DNA of 26,257 bases from the NCBI GenBank assembly GCA_049589355.1, contig JBAWAP010000442.1, positions 1-26,257 of the forward strand, given 5' to 3'. Positions within the stretch are counted from its first letter, which is position 1. Each line of letters starts with the position of its first letter. The notes under the pieces were generated by a model. That model was given only the letters and a program-made list of their open reading frames with translations. It had not been told where the DNA came from and ran no database searches. Origin of the DNA: JBAWAP01 sp049589355 (GTDB lineage Bacteria > Chloroflexota > Anaerolineae > VGOG01). Positions 1 to 8,400 of the stretch are shown here, piece by piece. The translations under genes were made by a program, and so were the position numbers.

Positions 1-4
1 CAAT

Positions 5-24
5 CTACACCATTCATGGTGTAG
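5..24. repeat. short perfect inverted repeat upstream of the first gene
   Basis: Two perfect 9-base arms (5-13 and 16-24) are separated by two bases, giving a near-perfect palindrome about 90 bases before the first start codon. It could be an operator or the hairpin of an upstream terminator. No T-run follows it, so a terminator is the weaker reading. A 9-base direct repeat, TTACCTAAC, occurs at 32-40 and 51-59 between it and the gene and might be a regulator site. Confidence 0.4.
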
Positions 25-114
25 TGTCGGCTTACCTAACCGCCAACTCGTTACCTAACTATTCTCTGAAAGTTCATCATCACCAGACGAACGCTACTGC
101 GAGGAGGAACCCCC

Positions 115-3100
115 ATGTCCCCCAAACGATTTAGCCAATACGTTGCGAATCTATGTCCTGTGCCCGCGCGCGCCGTGCTGGTCGTGCTGGGCCTTTTTGT
201 TGCGCTGGCCGCGTTGGCCGGCCTGCTCCTGCTGCTGAGCCCCGGGGCCGCACCCGTGGTTGCTGCGCCCCCCGTCGAAGAGCCCCAGGCAGGGGCCGCC
301 AGCCCGGCGCCCGCGCTGGCCGGGCCGGCAGAAGGCACCGATCTGCCGTCCGCAGAGGCCGCCCCGGCCGTCAGCGTCTTGCTGGCGGTAAAACAGACCC
401 AGACTACGATCACGTCTGATGATCCAGACCCTTCCGTCGTCGGGCAGGGCGTTTACGTGAGGTTCCAGGTGCTGGCGAATAATGCCCCCGTCACACCGTA
501 TGGATGGGTGACGGTCACCAATGGCATCAATCTCTCGTGCTCGCGGCATTGCCTTCCGACTGATAGCTATTGTCCAGACGACTGGTACGTTTGGTGGTGG
601 GGCTGCACCATCACGCCGGACAGCGCTGGTGCCCAGACGATCACGGCCACCTTCCAGCCCCTCAGCACCACGATCTACAGCGGCAGTTCCGACACCGATT
701 CCCACACGGTGAACAAGTCCGACACCAACACGGCCCTTGCGAGCGCGCCGCCAGGGGCGAAGACTTGCGACACCATCGTTCTAACGGCCACCGTCACCGC
801 CAAGGCGCCGGGCAGCGGGACGCCGACGGCGGGCACTGTCACCTTCTTCGACGGGGACGTGTACCTGGACACCAAGGACCTCGTGTCCGGCAAGGCCACT
901 ACCACCATTTCGTCCCTGACTGGCGGCCAGCATTTCTTCACCGCCAGCTACAGCGGGGATCCCAACTATAACCCCAGTGACTCCACCGCGCTGGCGATCA
1001 AGCCGGCCAGCCTCACGCCCTCGGTGAGCCTGAGCCCGAACCCCCCGACCTCGCCCCAGACGTTTGGCACGGTCATCACCTTGACAGCCACGATCACCGG
1101 CGCCACCTGTGTGACGCCGACGGGCCACGTCTACTTCAACGACAACGGGGTGGTGATCGGCACCGGCGCAGTCACGACCACGAACCGCACGGCGACCCTG
1201 GTTGTTCCGCTGCTCTCCGGCGGGTCGCACGTGTTGAAGGCCGTGTATGAAAGCGACAACGAGGCTTACGGGGACAGCGAGTCGCCGTCACAGACCTACG
1301 TGATCAACCGGCGCAGCACTACGACAACGCTGAGTAGCTCGGCCAACCCCTCGGTGTGGGGCCAGCCCGTCACCTTCAGTGCCCTCGTGACCTCGACGGT
1401 CGGGATCACGCCAACCGGCCAGGTCATCTTCTATGCCGACGGGATTTTCCTCGCCACAGAGACGCTCAACGGCTCCGGCGCGGCACTCCACACCACCGCA
1501 GCTCTGGGGGTCGGCAACCATAGCATCACGGCGACCTATGAAAGTGATATCAACTTCGCCGCCAGCCCCGGGACCCTGCTACCGGACCCACCGGGCCAGA
1601 CGGTGAACAAAGCCGATACCACGACAGGCATCGTGGATGCCGTCCGCAGTCCGTCGGTCTATGGCGAGTCCGTCACCTTCACCGCCGTCGTGTCGGCGAC
1701 CTCGCCGGGAGCGGGGACGCCGACCGGGAAGGTCGTCTTCAAGGTTGATGGGACAGCGGTCTTCACAGGCACGTTAGGGTTCACGAATCCTGGCGAGGCG
1801 CGCTGGGGCACCACTCCCGGTGATTCAACCGAGCTCGATACGGCCCCTGGCGACAGGGTCCGTGACATCACGGCCGAATACAGCGGTGACGGCAACTTCA
1901 ACACCAGTTCATCACCAACATACAACCAAACGGTGAACCCGGCCGACACCACAGTGCAGTTGCAGATTCCTTTGGACGAAACGGAGTTTGGCCAGGATGT
2001 CCGGATGACCGCTCACGTGAGCGCGGATGCACCGGGCGCAGGGATGCCGACCGGCGTCGTCACGTTCACCGTTGATACGACGCCACAGATGGTCATTACA
2101 GGCACCCTGCCTGAGGGTGGCACCTCGGTGACCGTCGTGACGAATACGATCCCCGTCGGTACGTGGAACGTCGTAGCCGTGTATGGTGGTGATAACCACT
2201 TCAACAGCAATTGGGATGACGAAGACCATCAGGTGAACAAAACTGACAGCGAGACAACCCTCGAGTCCTCCGCCAACCCCTCGGACTATGGCCAGACCAT
2301 CACCTTTACCGCCACCGTGGAAGCGGCTGGAGTTGGACTGAATGCCCCGATAAGCCCGACGGTGACGGTCACTTTCACCCTAGGTACGGTAGCGGTCGTG
2401 ACGCGTACGCTGGATGCATCGGGCGTGGCGACCGTCGTCACTGATACGCTCCCTGCTGGCGACCATGAGATCATAGCCGAATACGGCGGCGATGGAAACT
2501 TCAAGCCGAGTGATGACAGCTTGCGCCAAACGGTGAACAGGATTGCCACCACGACGACCCTCAGTTCTACACACTCTCCCGCCAACACATCGGCGATCGG
2601 TGAGTCCGTCACCTTCACGGCGACCGTCACAGCCACGGGGGGCATCACGCCTACCGGCACGGTTGCCTTCTGGGATGGCGCGCGAGTGATCTACACCGAT
2701 ACGCTGGCATCCGTGGCGACCTTCACCACGTATTCGCTCACTGCCGGCACACACCCGATAAAGGCCGTCTATGAGGGTACACCGAACTTCAGCGCGAGCT
2801 CTTCAGAGCGGCTGTACCACACGGTGGGCGCGGCCGGCTCCAATACGACGCTGACGAGGTCGCCCGATAGAGCGACCGTCTTTGGCGAATCCGTTGATTT
2901 CATCGCCACTGTGACGGGGAGTGGTGGGGGGACGCCGACGGGCCAGGTCACCTTCAAGGACGGCGCGGCGACGATTGGCACAGAGACGCTGGTCGGAGGC
3001 GTGGCGACCTTGACCAAGTCCGACCTCTCTGCCGACACGCATCCCATCACGGCCGTCTACGGCGGTGATGCCGCTTTCGGCGGCAGCCAGGACTCCTTAG

Positions 3101-4821
3101 ATCACACCGTGGACAAGGCCGATACGTTGGTGACCGTCAATTCCTCCGACACCTCAGCGGTGTTTGGCCAAACCGTTGTCTTCACGGCCACCGTAGAGGT
3201 GGACGAGGCGGTGTCCACGCCAGGCGCCGGCACGCCCACGGGCACAGTACAGTTCAAGGCCAACGGCTCACCTATCGGCTCACCAGTCCCGCTGTCGGGA
3301 GGCAGTGCCAATGTCAGCACCTCATCACTGCCGGTGGGCACGCATACCATCACAGCCGAGTATACCAACAATGATGGTAACTTCGAAGACAATACTGGCA
3401 CCATGTCACCGAACCAAGAAGTTAGCAAGGCCGATACCACGACGACGGTCACCAGTTCCCCCAGCCCATCCGTACGCGACCAGGAGGTCACCATCACGGC
3501 CAACGTGACCGCAAACTCGCCGAGCACCGCGACGCCGACTGGGGGCAATGTAGAGTTCGATTTTGGTGATGGTTCGCCCACTTCCTCAGCCCTGTTGGTG
3601 AATGGCACTGCCACCGTCAGTCACTCATACTCGTCAGCCACTGGCAGCCCGTTCACCATCACAGCTACGTACCTCGGTGACGGTACCAACTTTAACCAGA
3701 GCCCTCCAGGCACAAAAACACACAATGTCAACCCCACGCCGGCCGATCTGTCGGTGACGAAGACGGACTCGCCCGACCCGGTGAACGTCGGCGATGATCT
3801 GACCTACGTCATCAACGTGATCAATAATGAGAAGGATCCTGTGAATGTGACGCTCACTGATACATTGCCGCCCCAGGTGAGCTTCGACTCGGCGCCTGGC
3901 TGCACCCATGATGGCTCCGCCTTGGGTGGCGTTGTCACCTGCGACCTGGGCTCCCTGGACGCTAGCGGCGGCAGCGCCTCGGTCACCATCATTGTGAAGG
4001 TCCCCCTCACCACACCTGCCGGCACGGTCCTGAGCAATATCGCTCAGGCGGGCGTGCATTCCGACACCGAGGAGACGACGGTGTATCGGTCGCCCCACTT
4101 GGGTGACTGCAACGGCGACGACGCGGTGAGCCTGGCCGACATCTGGTCCATCGTGCGCGACATCTTCGATCCGACCTATGTGGGTGCGTCGGGCTGCGAT
4201 GCGAACAAGGACAGCCGGGTGGATGCGGGCGACGTTCCGTCCACGGTCCTGATCATGTTAGGGAATCAGGGAATCAGGAAATCAGGAAATCGGGAGATCC
4301 CTGATTCCCTAATCCCTGATTCCCTGATCACTGAGCCAGGGCCTGCCCTGGCCATGCCAGACCAGGTGTCGGCTGCCCCCGGCGGCCTCGCGACGGTGCC
4401 GGTGGCCTTCGCCGCCAATGGCCACAGCATCACCAGCCTGGCCTTCTCCGTGGATTACGATGAGGCCTGGCTGGCCCTGGACCCCGCTGACCGTGACGGG
4501 AACGGGATTCCCGACGCGGTGGTATTCAGCCTGCCGGGGGACTTTACCGCTTCGGTCACCTTTGATGGAGGCGACAGCGACGGCGAGGTAGACGTCTTCA
4601 TCGGCGACATCGCCCCGCCGCTGACCTCGCTGTCGGATGGGCCGATTGCGTTCATGATACTGAATGTGGCCAGCTCGCCTGGCAGCACGCAGGGAGCGGT
4701 CCTATTCTCGCTCGACCCGGCAGCTTCCTTTGGGGATACATCCGGCCAGAGCGTCCCCGGCACAGCGACGCCGACGGGGAGGTACCAGCACCAAATCTAC
4801 TTGCCGATGGTGGTACGCTGA
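115..4821 (+). CDS. secreted Ig-like repeat protein with DUF11, dockerin and cohesin-like domains
   Basis: This is a 1568-residue exported protein, probably a surface or extracellular scaffold. The ATG at 115 is preceded by a GAGGAGG ribosome-binding site about 8 bases upstream. Residues 20-42 are a hydrophobic signal or anchor helix after a basic N-terminus. From about residue 92 to 1205 there are roughly eleven bacterial Ig-like (Big_3_5-type) repeats, recognisable by recurring GESVTFTATV and GTPTGTVTF patterns. A DUF11 domain (about 1211-1322) and a type I dockerin (about 1329-1384, with loops DCNGDDAVSLAD and DANKDSRVDAGD) follow. A cohesin-like domain (about 1407-1555) ends the fold, and the C-terminus is IYLPMVVR. 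The first Ig unit carries a Cys/Trp-rich insertion (WYVWWWGC). The linker between dockerin and cohesin is encoded by an inverted repeat. No LPXTG motif is present. Domain calls are by eye; a role in adhesion or complex assembly is inferred. Confidence 0.9.
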   Translation: MSPKRFSQYVANLCPVPARAVLVVLGLFVALAALAGLLLLLSPGAAPVVAAPPVEEPQAGAASPAPALAGPAEGTDLPSAEAAPAVSVLLAVKQTQTTITSDDPDPSVVGQGVYVRFQVLANNAPVTPYGWVTVTNGINLSCSRHCLPTDSYCPDDWYVWWWGCTITPDSAGAQTITATFQPLSTTIYSGSSDTDSHTVNKSDTNTALASAPPGAKTCDTIVLTATVTAKAPGSGTPTAGTVTFFDGDVYLDTKDLVSGKATTTISSLTGGQHFFTASYSGDPNYNPSDSTALAIKPASLTPSVSLSPNPPTSPQTFGTVITLTATITGATCVTPTGHVYFNDNGVVIGTGAVTTTNRTATLVVPLLSGGSHVLKAVYESDNEAYGDSESPSQTYVINRRSTTTTLSSSANPSVWGQPVTFSALVTSTVGITPTGQVIFYADGIFLATETLNGSGAALHTTAALGVGNHSITATYESDINFAASPGTLLPDPPGQTVNKADTTTGIVDAVRSPSVYGESVTFTAVVSATSPGAGTPTGKVVFKVDGTAVFTGTLGFTNPGEARWGTTPGDSTELDTAPGDRVRDITAEYSGDGNFNTSSSPTYNQTVNPADTTVQLQIPLDETEFGQDVRMTAHVSADAPGAGMPTGVVTFTVDTTPQMVITGTLPEGGTSVTVVTNTIPVGTWNVVAVYGGDNHFNSNWDDEDHQVNKTDSETTLESSANPSDYGQTITFTATVEAAGVGLNAPISPTVTVTFTLGTVAVVTRTLDASGVATVVTDTLPAGDHEIIAEYGGDGNFKPSDDSLRQTVNRIATTTTLSSTHSPANTSAIGESVTFTATVTATGGITPTGTVAFWDGARVIYTDTLASVATFTTYSLTAGTHPIKAVYEGTPNFSASSSERLYHTVGAAGSNTTLTRSPDRATVFGESVDFIATVTGSGGGTPTGQVTFKDGAATIGTETLVGGVATLTKSDLSADTHPITAVYGGDAAFGGSQDSLDHTVDKADTLVTVNSSDTSAVFGQTVVFTATVEVDEAVSTPGAGTPTGTVQFKANGSPIGSPVPLSGGSANVSTSSLPVGTHTITAEYTNNDGNFEDNTGTMSPNQEVSKADTTTTVTSSPSPSVRDQEVTITANVTANSPSTATPTGGNVEFDFGDGSPTSSALLVNGTATVSHSYSSATGSPFTITATYLGDGTNFNQSPPGTKTHNVNPTPADLSVTKTDSPDPVNVGDDLTYVINVINNEKDPVNVTLTDTLPPQVSFDSAPGCTHDGSALGGVVTCDLGSLDASGGSASVTIIVKVPLTTPAGTVLSNIAQAGVHSDTEETTVYRSPHLGDCNGDDAVSLADIWSIVRDIFDPTYVGASGCDANKDSRVDAGDVPSTVLIMLGNQGIRKSGNREIPDSLIPDSLITEPGPALAMPDQVSAAPGGLATVPVAFAANGHSITSLAFSVDYDEAWLALDPADRDGNGIPDAVVFSLPGDFTASVTFDGGDSDGEVDVFIGDIAPPLTSLSDGPIAFMILNVASSPGSTQGAVLFSLDPAASFGDTSGQSVPGTATPTGRYQHQIYLPMVVR
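4261..4329. repeat. in-frame inverted array of GGGAATCA-type units
   Basis: The left arm (4261-4298) consists of about four variants of an 8-base unit, GGGAATCA. The right arm (4299-4329) carries the same unit reversed (TGATTCCC), so the whole block can fold into a long hairpin. It lies inside the first CDS and encodes the linker between the dockerin and cohesin-like domains, with readings such as QGIRKSGN and DSLIPDSL. Its length of about 69 bases keeps the frame. It looks like a repeat inserted into a tolerant linker. Confidence 0.8.
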
Positions 4822-4841
4822 GTTGGCAGCGACACAAGCCA

Positions 4842-4880
4842 GGATGCGTGATGCGTAATCCGTGATGCGTGATATGTGAG
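4842..4880. repeat. heptamer array GATGCGT, left flank of the four-helix-bundle pseudogene
   Basis: Consecutive 7-base units read GATGCGT, GATGCGT, AATCCGT, GATGCGT and GATATGT, ending directly before the ATG at 4881. An in-frame GTG at 4869 lies inside the array, so the array can also offer an alternative start. It sits only 21 bases after the stop codon of the first gene. Confidence 0.85.
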
Positions 4881-5322
4881 ATGGATTTTCGGGAGTGGGA
4901 GCAATCGGTGCTCCAGACGATCACGGGGGACGCGCTGTGGACAGTGCAGGTATATCGCCTGGCCCTGTTTGCTGCCGATTTGGGCTGGCATGATGTGACG
5001 AAACTGATGAGGGATAGACGCACCCTTTCTTTGTCGGATCAACTCTACCAGGCACTGGGTTCCATCAGCGCGAACATTGCCGAAGGATACAGTCGGGGGT
5101 CGAGCAAAGACCGTGCTCGCTTCTACGAATATTCCCTCGGTTCAGCCCGGGAGAGCCGCGATTAGTACTACAAAGGCCGACACGTCCTGGGGGAAGAAGT
5201 CACGCCACATCGCCTACATCTTCTCACGCAAATCATTCGTTCGTTTGCTACTGACCATGATTCCGCAGCAACGCGGACGTGTCCTCAAAGAAGGAGAGCC
5301 GATGTATGACACTGATGCGTGA
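4881..5322 (+). pseudogene. broken four-helix-bundle protein gene (23S rRNA IVP / bAvd-like)
   Basis: The product begins MDFREWEQSVLQ and contains the family's typical LSDQLYQALGSISANIAEGY and RARFYEYSLGSARESRD segments. The family folds as a four-helix bundle; it is known from 23S rRNA intervening sequences and, in its bAvd branch, from diversity-generating retroelements. Two lesions are visible. At 5163-5165 a TAG stands where the family has Trp (RD-stop-YYKGRHVLGEE). At about 5237-5244 a 4-base duplication (TTCG TTCG) shifts the frame. Reading through the TAG and then moving to the next frame restores RLLLTMIPQQRGRVLKEG up to a TGA at 5320-5322. The intact protein would be about 145 residues. 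Its start side and its stop codon both lie in GATGCGT heptamer arrays. No reverse transcriptase or template repeat is nearby, so a retroelement accessory role is unsupported here. TAG read-through is possible but does not explain the second lesion. Confidence 0.85.
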
Positions 5323-5420
5323 TGCGTAATGCGTGAATCAAGCATCACGATCACGCACCACGTATCACGCATCACGTATCACGCACCACGTATCACGCAC
5401 CACGCACCACGTATCACGCT
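5313..5420. repeat. heptamer array GATGCGT / ACGCATC with orientation switch
   Basis: Bases 5313-5337 repeat GATGCGT units in the same orientation as the left-flank array. After a short junction near 5338-5342, bases up to 5420 carry about ten units in the opposite orientation (ACGTATC, ACGCATC, ACGCACC). The right block can therefore fold on itself and can also pair with the left-flank array, giving the pseudogene terminal-inverted-repeat-like borders. The array supplies the pseudogene's final stop codon. It also produces a spurious 38-residue N-terminal extension of the next gene, rich in RITHHAP-like readings. Confidence 0.85.
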
Positions 5421-5426
5421 CAGACT

Positions 5427-5437
5427 AAGGAGGTTAG
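5427..5437 (+). promoter_or_regulatory. extended Shine-Dalgarno fixing the start at 5443
   Basis: AAGGAGGTTAG lies five bases before the ATG at 5443 and decides the start of the giant DUF11 protein, placing the heptamer array outside the coding region. The same 11 bases precede the paralogue at 16685. Confidence 0.8.
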
Positions 5438-5442
5438 CCCCA

Positions 5443-8400
5443 ATGGATACCTGCCCCACCAACACATCATCGCGTCTCACTGCATCACATCTGCAGCGAG
5501 GAACATCGGTCCTGCGCTTGCTGCTGGTCGTCGCGGCTGGCCTGACATTGCTCGGCCTGGCGTTGGCTGTTCCCCTCGTCATAGCGGCCAACGCCACTAC
5601 CCAATCTCCAATCTCCAATCTCCAACCTCCAATCTCCAATCTCCAACCTCCAACCCTTCGACTAGTCTCAGGGCAGGCCTCCAACTTCCAATGGAACGCG
5701 CCTCAAAGCCCAGCGCTTCCTTCGACGGAGTTTACCCTGACGGAGGAAGGACTCAGGACAAGTCTCCTGGCGGCGGTGACGAATGGGGGCTTTGAGCAGA
5801 CCCCCAATCATCTCTTTGACTGGACCGTGGGTGGTAGCGCGGCCCACGTGGAGGTTCTTCAGGCGTCCAACTTCAGCGCGTCCGCCGGACCGCTTCCCAC
5901 GCCCACCGAGGGCAACTACTTCGCGCTGCTGTGCACCGGTCTTGGGGTGGTTAACCCGGCCTCTCAGGGTAACATTGACGGTGACGGCATCCCGACTCCC
6001 GACTACGACACTTCGATCCTGACCAAGACCCTCAGCCTGACCGCAAGTGATGTGCCGGCCACGTTGAGCTTCGACTGGAGCTTCCTGACCGCCGAAGGCC
6101 GCGATGCACCCGATAATGAAGATGACTTCTTCCAGGTGACGCTCAACGGCGTTGTCATCCTGTCGGGAAGCCGGCCTGTTGGCGGTGTGTCACCCTACCT
6201 GGACGTGGCGGGGATGAACAACGTTGCGTACACGGTGAGTTCCGCGGGGGCTTGCAACAATTGCTTTTTCCAACATGGTCGGAACCCTTTCCAGACCTTC
6301 AGGATGATCATCAGCAACCCGGGCACCTACACCCTGGCGTTTCTGGTTGCGGATCAGGGAGACGCCGATATAGACTCCGGCTTGCTGATAGACAACCTGC
6401 AGTTGACACCGGAGATTGACCTCGAGATCAACAAGACGGCCACGCCCGACCCGGCCATCGCAGGCGAACCACTCATCTACGAAGTTACTGTCATCAACCA
6501 CGGCTCTGGCCGCGCAGTTGACGTCGTGGTGACGGATACACTGCCGGCTCAGGTGGACTTCATCGTGCATACCCTTCCCACTTTCCCCACGGACCCGACA
6601 CTCCCCCAGGGCTGCAGCGCTGGCACCGGCCCTGGTGGCGAAGACCAGCTCGTCTGCGACCTGGGCGACGTCCTCGGTGGAGAAAGCATGAGCTTCGAAA
6701 TCGAGGTGGACGTGGATGCGGACGCCCTGGCCAAAGGCACCTTAGTCTTGACCAACACGGCTCAGGTAGATTCCCTGACAGCGGATGGCAACCCCAGGAA
6801 CGACACCGTTATCCTGGGGACGATCCTCCGGGACAGCGCCGACCTGCAGGTCACCAAGGTGAGCAAGCCGGATACCTCGGTGGAGGCTGGGGAGATCTTC
6901 ACCTACACCATCCACGTGGACAACCTGGGGCCGTCCCATGCCCGGAACGTGGTGCTCACGGACACGATTCTGTCGTCGGGGGCGTTCGCCCTGCTGAACG
7001 TCATCCCTGACCCGAATCGCACTTCAGACTCGTGCACGATCAACGGGACGATCATCACGTGTGCGCTGGGCCAGTCTCTGGAGCCCCAGGGTGATCCCCT
7101 GCGGAACGGGCGCTGGGTGATCACGATATGGGTGCAAGCCAACTACGCCCAGGATGTGAACAACGAAGTATTCGTGTTTAGCGCCGATCCAGACGGGCCG
7201 GCCGGCCCGCAAACCGCCACGCCCGACCCGGATACCTCCAACAACCGGGCCACGGACTTCATCGCCGTGACCGACGTGGCAGACCTCAAGATGACTAAGC
7301 TCGGCGAGGATGACGCCAACCCCGGTGTCGCTGATTTTTCGGTGAGAGCCGGCGAGAGGGTTCGATGGACCATCGTGGTAAGGAACGACGGTGGGCCCAG
7401 CACGGCGGAAAACGTTGCCGTCGTGGACATCTTACCAAGAGGCTTGGTTGAGGGTTCGGTTACCGCGATCGCCCAGACGCCTGCGCCGGGCGGCGGGCAA
7501 TGCACCCTCGGCACACCGGGCGACCCCAACGAACCGCTGATCTGCCAGCTTGGCAATCTGGCTCCTACTCAGACGGCCACGGTCACCATCAGAGCCGATG
7601 TGGACCCGAGCTACGTCGTGGACCAGCCGAATACCCCGTTCGCTAACTACCTGCCCAACGATGCCTACCTCACCAGCGATACCTTCGATCCAGAAACCCA
7701 GAACAACATCGTCTTCGACACGCTCGTTAAAGTGACCGCCGAAGCCGAGCTGGGTGTCCAGAAGACCGATCGGCCCGATTATGTGATTGCAGGCGAGCAG
7801 CTCGAATACACCCTCACCATCAGCAACGCTGGCCCGTCCACGGCAGAGGACGTGGTGCTGCGCGATGAGCTGCCTGACGAGGTGATCGCTCTGTACGTCA
7901 ACGTGGTGAACGAGCCAGACGCGACGTGCACCATCCGTACCACCCCGGCGAACATCATAGACTGCGGTTTCGGTAATATCCTGCCGGGCAAGGTGATCAC
8001 CATGGCGGTCACGAGCCTGGTCCGGGCCAACACGCCCGCTGGCACGATCACGAACACGGTCGACGTGACCTCTGTCACATCCGACACCGTCCCCAGCAAC
8101 AACATCAACATCACCGAAACGACGCGCGTCGAGACCCAGGCCGACCTGGAGATCCAGAAGACGAGCACGCCGGACAAGGTCTACGCCGGCGAGCAGAAGA
8201 AGTACACCATCTCGGTGGAGAACCTGGGGCCATCGGACGCGCAGACGGTGATGGTCACCGATACCCTGCCCATCAGCCTGACCTACGAGATAGACAACGA
8301 CCACTGTGCGCTGGTCAGCACAGACCCAGATGTGCTGGAGTGCCGTTATGGGCGACAGGTCGGGCCGAACTTCGTGTTCGAGCCGCTGCCGCCGGGCGGG

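Noticed and set aside
4881..5322. Diversity-generating retroelement accessory gene (avd)
   Set aside because: The protein family is related, but there is no reverse transcriptase and no template/variable repeat pair with adenine-specific differences in the window.
5342..5420. CRISPR array
   Set aside because: Units are 7 bases with no spacers and no cas genes nearby; the other heptamer arrays fail for the same reason.
5329..5442. Upstream in-frame start adding 38 residues to the first DUF11 giant
   Set aside because: The extension translates only the ACGCATC heptamer array (RITHHAP-like), and a strong AAGGAGG site with correct spacing precedes the ATG at 5443.
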